A stretch of 64,000 nt of DNA, taken from contig JALPQD010000101.1 of assembly GCA_023101885.1 (NCBI GenBank), forward strand, positions 4,675,100 to 4,739,099, read 5' to 3'. A program made the translations under genes and the position numbers. This stretch comes from Typhlomys cinereus. Lineage: Eukaryota > Chordata > Mammalia > Rodentia > Platacanthomyidae. This document shows, piece after piece, positions 11,941 through 23,560 of the stretch. Within the stretch, counting starts at the first letter, position 1. Every line of letters begins with the position of its first letter. A model generated the notes under the pieces. The model saw nothing but the letters and a program-made list of their open reading frames with translations. It did no database searches and had not been told where the DNA came from.

Positions 11941-12479
11941 GGTAATGGACTTAGGTCATGCTGCTTACATTTGACCCAGGATGCGTAACTTCCATCTCTG
12001 TGCTTTATCACTATCCTGTACACCATGCACACCTTAAACTAGAGGTTGCAGTCTTTGATGGGGTGACACAACTAAATACGGGGCTTACAACAACTAAAAG
12101 CCAACTAAAAAATCAAGTAGACCAGGAATTGGAGGTGTTTCTGGTCATGCTCACTCATGGTGCACCTTGTAACTTTGTGGCAGCCTTGGTTCTGGACACA
12201 CAATACATGTATTTTGCACTGCACATACCAACCAACACAACAAATGCTGTTTGAATCACTAGTTCAGACTCAAGACTACTGTAGGCTAGGAACACTATTG
12301 TTTGTACTATTCATGCAAAGTTCTTACAAAGGCATTAACAGTTTAATTACAGAAAACAAATACTTTTAATATTTTCTTATCATCATCTCCCAGTATGTAA
12401 CCATTGAGTTATATGCTCTATACACCCTATAATATTGTATTCTAGTCAAATATTCAGCAAAGAAAAGAACTCCCATCTC
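11941..12479. other. Unassigned intronic sequence
   Basis: No element or exon recognised. Confidence 0.4.
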
Positions 12480-12493
12480 ATTAGCATGTTTTT

Positions 12494-12533
12494 TATATTA
12501 TTATTTATTCAACTGTGCGTGTATGTGTGTGCA

Positions 12534-12585
<52 letters not shown>

Positions 12586-12797
12586 ATCACAGGCGAATTC
12601 GGGAACCACTATGGACCGCCTCCACCTCCTCCACATTTACTGTGCCCTGGGATTCACAGGCTCCACCCTACTAGGACCAGAAACGCAGGCTGCTCCTGTT
12701 TCCGCCCAGTGTCTATATGTGGGGTCTAGGATCCGAACTCAGGACCTTCCGCCTGCAAGGCAGAGGCTTAACCCCTGAGCCACCTCTCCAGCCACTT
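12494..12797 (-). mobile_element. B2-like SINE, full length, with target duplication
   Basis: On the minus strand it runs from ggctggagaggtggctcagg through the B-box and the family body to a (CA)n and A/T-rich tail. A flanking 14-bp direct repeat with one mismatch (at[t/c]agcatgttttt, 12480-12493 and 12798-12811) marks the insertion. CpG dinucleotides such as those in ggatccgaactc and gcgaattcggg are retained, suggesting a relatively young copy. Confidence 0.85.
12541..12582. repeat. (TG)n microsatellite
   Basis: 42 bp perfect repeat in the tail of the SINE at 12494. Confidence 0.95.
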
Positions 12798-12811
12798 ATC
12801 AGCATGTTTTT

Positions 12812-14539
12812 GTCTTTAGTAAATGGCAAAATTATACATATATCAAGGATTTGTTTTAAAATAAACTTTATGGACTATTATCAATGAATATTTGATTTGG
12901 TTACATATTTAATGTACCTGTATGCTGGGGGTCATGTAAAAATTCTCATGGGAGAGGGATTGTAAGTGGAGAAAGAAGCCCTGTCATTTACCAGAAGATG
13001 CTTGAGGATCAGGCAGTGAATGGGAGAAGAAACTGTAGACTTTAACCCAGGGTTAGGCTTAGTTGGTAAAACACGTAGCTAGGAAACAATAATGGGCAAT
13101 ATACCGCAAGATTTAAAGAAATACAAACAGTAACTGCTGATAACTTGAGAAGAAGGACGGACTTGATGTTGAATACTGTTACGACTAATATGTGGCCTCC
13201 AGGCTCTGGGGACGGCCACCTAAGGAAAAGTCCATTTACTGGCATAGGCAGCACCTGAGAATTGGTAGGGCTAATCTTTCTCAAGGATGAAAGGTGCACT
13301 GGAAAACAGTCTTGCCACCAACAGAAAGGCACCATAGGAAGGCAGAACAGAGAGAATGGCTTGTTCATCTTATAAAAGACATCTGATCTGCCACACTTGA
13401 CTTTCATGGAATCACTTAGAAAACAATGTTTATTTTGCTTTACTCATAAAGCGATACCATATACAATATTTTAAAAGCCTTTAAAGAAAAAATAATGTTT
13501 AATGATTTGGGATGTTCTTGACTGGGCCATAGGAGAAAAGATCAGATTGTGCAATTCACCTGCAATACAGTAACTTCCAAGGACTGTAACTAGAGCAATA
13601 ACCAGTACACTGGGACTGAATAATGCCTATAAGGAGATGCTATTCATATGTGCCCCTTTCAGGCACCACTTTAGGAAATGTTTTAATATATCACAAAGTA
13701 TTACAATTTAGTTCACTTCAGCATAGAAAGATTGCTAGGATGCAGAAAAAAGTAAAGAAAACTGGATAGTCTCTGCTATTCAAGAACATTTGGGAGTAAC
13801 AGCTCCAAGAGAATCAACCAAATTATCTGGATGCTACTCTAAACCCTCATGGAAAGTGAAGCCAAGAACATAGACAGTTTGTTGGAAGACATGCCTAGTC
13901 ACACAAATTGGATCTGACAAGTAGGGATGATCCCCAGAACAAAAGTGGAAAGTTTTCTCAGCACTAGCATGCCAGAGCCCAAATCCCACCTTCCTTGGAT
14001 GTCCGATACTGCAGTCTTTCTAGGTGGGCTGCTCACTGCCATCTGTTTGTGTTTCATCCACTTACCATTTAAAAGGACTAGAGGTTCTGAAAACCCGCAT
14101 CTAAGCATCAGCTGGAAAAGTCTCTTACTCTATCCTTTCAACGTTTTAAAGAGAGAAGTAGATACCTATTTACTTTCACTTTGGGTAAATTAATTTCTGA
14201 AAGTAGAATTTTTACATTTAAATGGTTTAAGTAAAATTAAAATTTTAAATATTTTAGATTTTGTCAATAAGGTGTATACATGTATGTATTATAAAAATTA
14301 TCAGTCTAATGTTTTTCATTTAACACTTACAAACTCTCCCGGTCATGCAATATTATTTAGAAATATCATTAGAAAATCAATAAATTTCATGGTATTGCAT
14401 AGTGATGCATAATGTAGATAAGACGTAATTACTCTGATCATCTGTAGATATTCAGAGTGCTAGTGTGCACAAGGGGCCTGAGGGTAATATCAGCGGTCAT
14501 CCTTGAACAGTTTTCCACCTCACTCTTCTGAGGCTGGTT
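12812..14539. other. Unique intronic sequence
   Basis: No convincing repeat or exon. A 121-codon minus-strand frame at 13042-13407 shows no family motif. Confidence 0.45.
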
Positions 14540-14735
14540 CTCTAACTAAACCCAGAGCTCACCATTAGGGCTAATCTAGGTAGTCATCTTGCTCTGGGGA
14601 TTCCCAGTCTCTACCTTCCAAGGCTGAAATCATAGGTGGGTCTCTATACCCCCTCAACATTTTTACATAGGATCTAGGGATCCTGACTAATCTTCCCTTC
14701 CCCTTTTATCTGCTGAGTCATCTTCCCAACCCTTA
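14540..14735 (-). mobile_element. Degenerate B4-like SINE
   Basis: The reversed order cccagagctcaccattaggg, ggcatt-type middle, gatctagggatcctgac and ctgctgagtcatcttcccaa follows other B4-type copies here. It is strongly diverged, and the boundary is approximate. Confidence 0.45.
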
Positions 14736-17700
14736 GAATTTTTAGAAAAAGCAAAGTTGATCGTATTGGTGATGCTGCATTACAGCTCTTTAAGGAATTA
14801 GCATTGAGGAACCTGGGGCAAGGGTACATGGGATCTCTGTCTTTTTTTCTGATAAGTATATGTGAATCTATAATGCTTTCTAAATAAATGCCTTAGTTAA
14901 AAACAAAACAAAACAAAACAAAAAAACAAGGCAGCTTAATCACCCCTGCCTAGTTAAAGAGCTACTCTGGACGCATTCTAGTTAAATGACACTGCAGTAT
15001 TGCTACTTGTTAAACTGGCTAACTTTAAATTAAACCTTCTCCAGAGGTGAGTTACACCATGCATACGCCATGTTCAGAGAGCAGACTTAGTCTCCTTTTG
15101 TCCTTTTTTTGGAGGAAAAAAAATGTGTCCTGCATACAGAGCAAAATCAGGCCTCTTGCAGAGCCATTTGTGGTGATGAAACAGTATCTGACAAGAGTGG
15201 TCACATTTCATCTCCAGTGTGAATAGTCATCAAAACACCCCAAGTTAATTTTTTTCCAGAAAACAAATACTTGCTATCATAAGTTGTTTACCACATTTCT
15301 TGATAGTTAAGTTTAAAAGAATACGGAAGATAACCTTGGATTTTTATCTCTTCACTGGTCTTTAGTGACACTTTAATAAATAAGGGTATCATTACTACTA
15401 CTCTGAAAAGGTCATGGATATGAGACAGCCAGATAAAACTTGAAAGCTATATTCTTTCATGATTTCTATGCATTTTTAATACATCCCAAAGAATTACTCT
15501 TTCCTTTCAGCAGGCCCTAATATTTGCTGAATTGAAGACATTATGGAACTTCTCATGAAACATTTTAGATAAGGAATTGAAAAAATAAGACTTGTAGAAT
15601 AAAAACAAATTCTTTAATACCAAAGCAAGAAAGAATCAAGAGTCCATAAACGTTGATTTGAACCAGCATGACTACAAAGGACCCTTTCTAGAAAAATTGA
15701 TGATATCAAACATTCTGCAAAGGGACAGAATTTCTACATGTAACATAAAACTGTACTTAATATAAGTCAATGTCAATGAATATCTCGCTAATTAAGATTA
15801 TATTAGAAGTACTGAAAAGTCTGAACCAAAGACAATTGTTAAATAAAGGTTATTTCCTTAAATTCAATTACGGTAAGTCATATAACTTATATGTTAGCAG
15901 TTAGTGAATATTTTATCATCCATATTGAAGCCAAATGTAAGTGATCTCACTTGGCAATTTTTTTGTGTTCAATAGATACAGTGTCATAATTTTTAACATA
16001 TTTGGCATCATTAGTGACTGTGGGCATCTCAAATGCTTGACAGTCAACTGTTCAAGTACCTTCAAACATATTCTTCCAAGCACCTTCTATCACACATTGA
16101 CTACAACTGTAAACTGTGTTTTTAATTCAATTTAAAATAGTGTAATTACTTTTGGCTATTGTCAGACACATAAAACTCAAGATAATATCCACACTCAAAA
16201 ATAGCAAACTCTTCAAAGGTGATCATTATTGATCATTATTCAATTTATTATTTTTAATCAATTTTTAAGGCAACAATATTTAATTTCCTTAGGAATACTC
16301 TATAATTGAACTTCTCATACATCTTGTTAGCCGAAGTTAATGTAACTTAGCTCCAGCTAAAACAAGCCAGAGTCATGCAGAACTAGAGGTCTTCTCAAAA
16401 TGTCACTTAAAATGCCTTATAAATATCAAAAATCTCCTTGTTTAGATTTAAAGTTGCATTTTTAAAACATGTTCAGTGACAAGTACATCAAAGCTGTTTA
16501 TCATGCTTTATCAAGTACAAAAACTGAATCAGCCAAACCTAAGATTAATTTTTAACACACAAAAACCTGCAAGTTTCACTACAAATTTTCTAAGAAAGCA
16601 ACCTGACTTACTGGAATAAATTGGCTTATTTTTAATAAATTTGAGGGAGTTGTAAAGAATTCTGTTAAACTGACCTAAGGGTTACTTGTGTTTTTTCTAG
16701 GGAACTTCCCAAATACTAAAATGTTTTTAATATTTACATAGCGCACGACACAATCTGAACAAAATTTCCAAACTGATTGAGCTCCATTCTTCCTTTCAAA
16801 GTTACATTAATCTAAAAGGAACTGAACATACTTTAAGTAACAATAGTTACAATTCTGAAACCTTTCAATATTATTAGATTACTAAATTTCTATAAGTAAC
16901 AAGGCAAAGTTTTTCTTTAGCATGTGACAAGGAAAATAAAATCAGGAGAATTCCTTGGCATGAATATGCCTTAGTATTACAAGCAGATTTGTCTTTCTCT
17001 GTTTTGCAAACAATTTAATTGGTTCAACTAACGATTATAGACTACAGAAAATGTAATACTTCACAAGAACTTTCAAGTTAGGGTTACATATCTGTAATAC
17101 TAAAAAGCACATTTTTTATAATTAGGAAAATATTACTGGATAGAAAACTTAAGATCATAAACTGTCTAATGCTCCATGGCCATTCATTAAAGTGCTTCTA
17201 AACTGAATGGCAGAAAAAGAAGTCAACACAAAGAATATTTAGTATTATAAAGATCATATCTCTATGAACTGAAACATCAGTTGTCTTATTTCAGACAAAA
17301 TTGCTAAATTAATAGATTTGATCATCAATATAATTTTTTTTCAAAACTGAAAGTCATAGAATTACAGAACCTGGTTTCATGCACATTCCCTAGGCACAAG
17401 TGATCCCACAGCTGTGGAAGACCACATCTCAAATATCAACAATTCCTGATATAATAAAAAACGGTGTAAGCTTAAACCACCCATTTCTAATCCAATTACT
17501 TTATCTCTTCACCTCATCGGCAATGATTTCATGATGTTTGGATGAGGAATGATATGGGATTTGGTTTGTGATTAAATTCTAACATGGGTTATAGAAATAG
17601 GATGGAAAGTAAAACCCAAACAAAAGCAAACTGAAGAGTGCTACACAGACATAGACGGTGAAAATCCAGTTGTTATTTAAGGGCATTTCTACTTCATAAC

Positions 17701-19458
17701 CCCCAAGGTTATTTTCTCAAAATTTTAAATTTTATCTGTGGGTTCTTTGGTTTGTTTTGATTTTTGTAAGACACTGTAAATAAAAAGGATTTTTATCAAA
17801 AAGCTACCCTCAGGTTCTCACAACCTCTCATGGAAATACTTCCTGCACAGGACGTGTGAGAGCATCATGTGCAGCACATTATTTCTTTTTAATCATGGCG
17901 ACCGTATCAGCTCCACAGTACTTCTGGACACTATGATGTGGTCATAACGGACTACCCTAGGATGACTTATTTTAAGGGGAAATACCACTTTCTAAATCAG
18001 CATCATCAGAACACGAGAAATGACTCCTTGGAGCAGCCACATCCAGGACATTCACACATAGCAGCACCAGAACACTGTGCCTCACAGGGGCTCTCCTCCC
18101 CCAGTGTGGTTAGGATGGGAAGAGGAACCCACCCTTTCCTAGTCCCTTGCCTTTGAAGGGGTTATGAGAACATGGGGGACGCCTCCCCAACTGTGGCTCC
18201 CTGACATATAAAAGTTCAGACTGGAAACAGAGGAAACTTAGGCCTCCCAGAGGGCTTCTTGACTGTGCTGCAAGTAATGCATGAGATCCCTGTCCCTAAA
18301 TGTGCTGCAAGGATGAGGGGGCCACCGGACAACCGCTTACACTAAGTGCTTGCCCTTTCCTCTTATTACTGCCTGCTCCCCATTCAACATCTTGGGAGAA
18401 GCAATGCATCTATTTTTATAGACTATTTTCACTCTTCGCCTCCTAGACTTTTCAAACAACTTTAAACATCATTTCACATGCAATATAATGCTTTTGCATA
18501 TAGTAATTCACCTGAAAGTGATGTTATCAATCATATTTTGAAATAACTGTTGGTAAAACAAGAAGAGGGGAGGTTTCTGTCATGAGTTTCCCTTGGACAT
18601 ACAACTCATGTTTTCAGTGCCCTAAACAGTATTTTTTTAAAACTGTAATATAAAACAGTAGACAGCAGCAATGAGCCAAAATATTTAACCCTTCCTAAAT
18701 AAAAACATAACAAACACATCCAAGGAAGTAAAGCCCAGGTACTTAATCACCAAAGCAGCCTGGGGGAAGACCCACTGGGAAGGATCTGGCTCTCTGCTAT
18801 CATTACTACTTGTCTAGAGATCTCAGGAGTCCTTGGCAGCTGGAGGACCAAAGCTGGCTGCTATCAACCAACACCTGGAGCTGTGGGCTGAGCTCCATCC
18901 TGCAGGTTTTTGTCCATGAGTTTAATTTGGACTATTGTGTTATATTGAAGGGAGGATAGAGAAGACATTCTGTTTGTCTCCTAGGCAGTCTTTAACTTCT
19001 TTATGTTCCTCCTTATAAATGATACATTTTAAATACTCAAGTGGATGACAAAATAAAACTACAAGCAATTACAAAGTGGCTTTTCTCCTTCCTTAAATTT
19101 GAACTCCTAGTGCTATCATCTTATTCTCACCAACATATCAGCAGAATTACTTAAATATTTCATGAGGTCTTCTCTTGAATGTACAAAATGAATAGGAAAC
19201 GAAACAATGCCAAGCGTTGGTATGTTATCAGAGTATTACAGAGCAGTGGAAGGTGACGTGGAGACACGTGGTGCAGGCAGTGGTGAGATGGGAAACCAAG
19301 AAACAGAGAATGGAGGTAAGGACCTGGGGGAGTTCAAACTCAATTCTCAGGAGGGGAGAGACTCCTTGGGCTCTGGTTTACACATGACAGAGCTGAGAGT
19401 CAACGAGATCAGGTACTACATAGGACCCTTGTAAAAGAGCTAGAAATTCTCAGAATGC
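14736..19458. other. Long AT-rich unique intron
   Basis: 4.7 kb without a recognisable interspersed repeat. Small features are an (AAAAC)n run at 14899-14926 and an exact 10-bp tandem gatcattatt at 16221-16240. No exon with splice sites was found. Confidence 0.5.
14899..14926. repeat. (AAAAC)n short repeat
   Basis: About four pentamer units, passing into an A run. Confidence 0.85.
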
Positions 19459-19656
19459 CTTTTTTAAAAAAATTTTTTTATTATTATTTTATTCAATTGT
19501 GCGCGTGTGTGTGCACATATGTATGTGTGTGTATGTGTAGAACCACGGGCGAATTCGGGAACCACCATGGTTCTATACGTAGGGTATAGGATCCGAACTC
19601 AGGACCTTCGGCCTGCAAGGCGGAACCTTAACCCCTGAGCCACCTCTCCAGCCCCC
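19459..19656 (-). mobile_element. B2-like SINE with internal deletion
   Basis: Both ends match the copy at 12494: on the plus strand, gggcgaattcgggaaccacc at the left and ggatccgaactcaggacctt at the right. The central part between the ccatgg and ttctata blocks, roughly 105 bp in the full copy, is missing. The high identity of the ends and retained CpGs suggest a recent copy. Confidence 0.8.
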
Positions 19657-20473
19657 TTTTTTTTAAATTTTGGTATCAGTAATGGGCTTCAAATTATCCA
19701 GCATAGTCTGCTCAGATTTTTTATCTTAAAGCAGCAAAACTGCCCCCAAATAAAAATATATTTAATGCCTTTGGTAATAAGAAATATTTAAGAACCTTTA
19801 TGGCTCCAATGGAAACAGGAAACTGGCACTTTCCATTCACATCCAGAGAACCACTTTACTTCTATGAGTCTCACTGAAACCCAGAGTGGCACTGGTTGGC
19901 CTTGGCAGAGGTCTCACAGGCAGGACCCTGGGAGGAAGGTGCATCATGAACTCATGCAGGTGGGTTTTTCCGCTGTGCAGGCTGAAAAGGGGGAACACTG
20001 TACATTGGTGGTCTGACTACTTTTTAAGTAAAAACCAAACCAAAGAATCAGCCACACACAAGCCTATTTTGCTATTTTTGCTGAAGCTGCATGCCTACAC
20101 ACATGCTTTCCAAAACCAGGAGTTTCATTTGTGTGGAGCACAGACAGCCTGTAGCTGAAGGGACGCCTGCTGAGAGTGTTTACAGGGCAGTGGGGATCAC
20201 CTTGGCCAGAGCTCTGGGAGGACCGAAAGAAAGGATGAAGACAACAAGCAGATGTGGCTGCAGAGCGGGCTCATTCTATAAGCTTAAATAAAAACAGCTC
20301 TACCATGCAACTAAGAACGTGGTGAAGCCTTTTCTGACCAGTAGGGTTAGAATCAATAATGGAATACAGGCAGGAAAAATGGTGCATTTGAGTGAATAGT
20401 TCCTCCTGGCAAAGGTTTGTGAGCTAGGAAAAAGTTGCATTTATATGCACACATACATCTTGAGATATAAGGG
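19657..20473. other. Unassigned intronic sequence
   Basis: No element or exon recognised. Confidence 0.45.
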
Positions 20474-20732
20474 TTTTGTGTGTGTGTGTACATGTGTGAA
20501 AGAGGGCACTTGAATGTGTGTGTGAGCCTGTGGAGGCCCATATTGGGAATCACCCTGAATTGCTCTCCTTCCTTATTGCTTTGCTCTGGGGTTTTCCAGG
20601 CTCCGTTTTCCAGTACTGGAATTGCAGGGCACTGCCATATCTGCTTGTGCTTTTATATGGGATATGGGGATCTAAACTCAGAAACATTGGCTCTCAGGGC
20701 AGTCTTTAACTACTGAGCCACACCCCTCCCTT
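20474..20732 (-). mobile_element. B2-like SINE
   Basis: A short TG run is followed by the reversed family body (agggcacttgaatg, ttgggaatcaccctgaattg, ggggttttccaggctccg, tatatgggatatggggatc) and the reversed tRNA head (aactactgagccaca). Divergence is moderate. Confidence 0.7.
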
Positions 20733-21691
20733 GGCCATAAAAAGTTTTTTAAATAAAAAAGAAATTTCATTTCTATGGAATTTAAATATAATCATTCTAT
20801 CAGGATCTGATATACCAAGTGGAAGATAATCTTTCATGTAAAAACAGGTGTTTAAAGAACAAATACAGAAACACAGACTTGGAAATAAATTTCGTCTCTC
20901 CAAGTTAATACTTGTGCTTGGGTTATAGTCCTGCTATAACTCAGCCCAGAGCTACAATCGTAAATATGCCCAGAATGTACTTCACTTTTCTCTCTCTCTA
21001 ACGCCTTACTCCCTCTAGTGCTTTTTCATTTGCTTATCTAAATATCTGAGGTGAAAGAATTTTTACAAGGATTTATACATACCAAAAAGATAGTATCCTT
21101 ACTATATACTTCCCTCAAATTTGGGAAATTCTGGATAATTTTCATTCTAAGTTATTAAATTCTAATGGTTTATAATGACAAAATGAATATTTGAGAGCAG
21201 GTAATTTCTGCCCAGAAATGTAAAAGAGAATAAAAAGAACACAGGTGATACAGTCAAGTAATGATGAAATAACATCTGAGAGTATTCTTCAATTATAGCA
21301 GGGAGAGCTTTTTGTGAAATAAATCTTGTCTTTAATGTTCAAAGCTAATGTTTTAATCCCCCAGACATGAGACAGACCAAAACAGATTGCAGCTAAAATG
21401 AAAATGTTCTAAACTGCATCATGAAAATGTAGACAAAATAATATAATTCTACAACCCATTCATATTTTTAAATCTATAAACATGGGAATGGTGTTTGTAT
21501 ACTGATTTTACTAAGAATTCGGATCAATAAAATGCGTTTATATTAAACTATTAGCAGTACCCGAAAGAGTAAAATTACACCCAAGTGTCGACATTGTAAA
21601 AAGGAAAAGATAAATCAGATTTATAAACAGCATCTGCGACAAATTTGAGGAACTGGCGAGACTTTCAAGGTTCCATTAATTTAGAAGCCAG

Positions 21692-21727
<36 letters not shown>

Positions 21728-23149
21728 ACACAGACTTAGAAAGATTCAAATTACTATTAAAAATGTAACTTTTGAAAAAACTTAAGCACACTTCTAAAGG
21801 TGGTACTCACTTTGATGTGGCCTTGTTCCCAGACTGTTCTGGTACTTGAGGGCAAAATAATAACTTCATGGCAGCACACGGTTAAATAGAAAGACGTCCA
21901 AGTGTGCAAAGGATATTACTTTTTATCTTTAAACATAGACAGTAACTATATTAATATTTTAATTTGAAGAAAAAGCAATAACATTCACATAAATATGTGT
22001 AATTTTTTAGCAAAATTAATAGGGTAATATTGTTTCCTAGCTTTGATCTACCCGAATACAGTTGAAACATTATTGCACTTAGATTTTTGAAGTGATCTGA
22101 AAAATTCCTGTAAGTACAAAACATTTGAGCTATTTTAAGTTTCTTTTAGTACTTGGAGATAGCACCAGGCAAAGAGATGCAGGAAAAACAAGTCTTCAAA
22201 ACTTCATTTAGTCAAATCATTAAATTTAACAATATATTCCCACAATATAGAAGTTGGCTTAATAAAAAAAACTAGCTTAATTTTGTAAGTTGTTTATCAA
22301 ATGAACTCTCTTAAAAGAACTAAATTATTCACTACTTTGGTTTAACAAATTATTTTCTTTCAAGATTTAAGTTCAAAGTTGAAACATGAGTCAGATTAAC
22401 CATTTTTTTCTAAAGATGTAAGACCAAATTGGTATGATTTCACATACATTTGATAAAGCTTACAATGATCCATATTTAAGAAAGTTTCTCCATAATTTTC
22501 AAATGTTAGCAAAACATTTGCATGGGGCGGGCAAAAACCACTGGCATTAATTCCTCAGCAGGGGCCCACTAGCGTGGAAGGAACATGACCCAGTCTCAAC
22601 AGGCATCTCTCCTCTGCCCCCACCCTCCATCAATGAGCTCTCCCAAAGATGACTTGCATGAAAAGTAAGAGACACAATTGGAGCAATGACCACTGGTACC
22701 AGGAAACATGTGCGGCTGGACCAAGCAGTGCAGAAAATGCACAAGACACACCGGGCACATCTGCACACAAAGTCTGGAAGCTGCAGAGAAAAGTTTTCCT
22801 TTGGGGTTGCAGATTAGCTGTGGAAACAGGATGTTTATCAAGCCTGGATTTATTTTTAAAATACACATTAGACATCATCAGGACTAAGAAAAGGATTATA
22901 GAAATGAGAAACTTTTAAAAGTGTGTTTGAATGCAGTAATTCAAGAGTTTATACTGAACCTTTTATTCAATGGTTTCACTAAAGGAATTTAAATTGGTGA
23001 GACACAAATGGTTTACGTTTAAATGGATATTGATAGAGAAGTAAACATTTGAGTCCATTTTAAAATAAAGATGAAATGCTAAAGTGCCTTCAAGCTAAAC
23101 ATATTTAAAATAATAAATAGAAAGTAATGAAAGATGCATCCTTATAAGG
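20733..23149. other. Unique AT-rich intron
   Basis: Apart from a (CA)n tract at 21694-21732, no repeat or exon was recognised. Confidence 0.5.
21694..21732. repeat. (CA)n microsatellite
   Basis: About 39 bp with one interruption (cata near the 3' end). It is not obviously attached to a SINE. Confidence 0.95.
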
Positions 23150-23560
23150 ATCTGGGAGGGGAATCCCACAATGAATCAACACAAGTACCCCTTATTAATC
23201 TCGGTATTTTGTTAGAAGCATTTTTCTAATTGACACTGAATTAGCATTTACTATCCCAAAGAGAGTTCTCCGTGGCAAACACTTTAATGGAGGCTGTCTG
23301 ATGGCTTTGGCACGTATTAGAGGTGTAACAAAATAGATTTAGAGAGCAGACTTAGCTGAGCAGTGCAAACGGCACTATGGAATGGCTCTGCTCCTCAGCC
23401 TCTGAACAAGCAATGCTCGGAGCTCTTGCCCTTGACTAATATATTAGGTCCTTTAAAACAATGTATTAATTATGCATTCGCTGTGAGTTCAGACACTGTG
23501 CTTAATATGATTAGTGCTGCTGTCTACCCTACTTAAGCACTGACACGTATTTTAAAAAAC
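23150..23560. promoter_or_regulatory. Candidate conserved noncoding block with homeobox-type sites
   Basis: Complex, repeat-free sequence with many TAAT/ATTA cores: attaattatgcat at 23465-23477 (homeodomain/POU-like), the perfect palindrome ctaatatattag at 23436-23447, and nearby aattagca and cttaatatgattag words. This texture is common in developmental enhancers within large introns. Conservation cannot be judged from one sequence, so the call is tentative. Confidence 0.25.
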
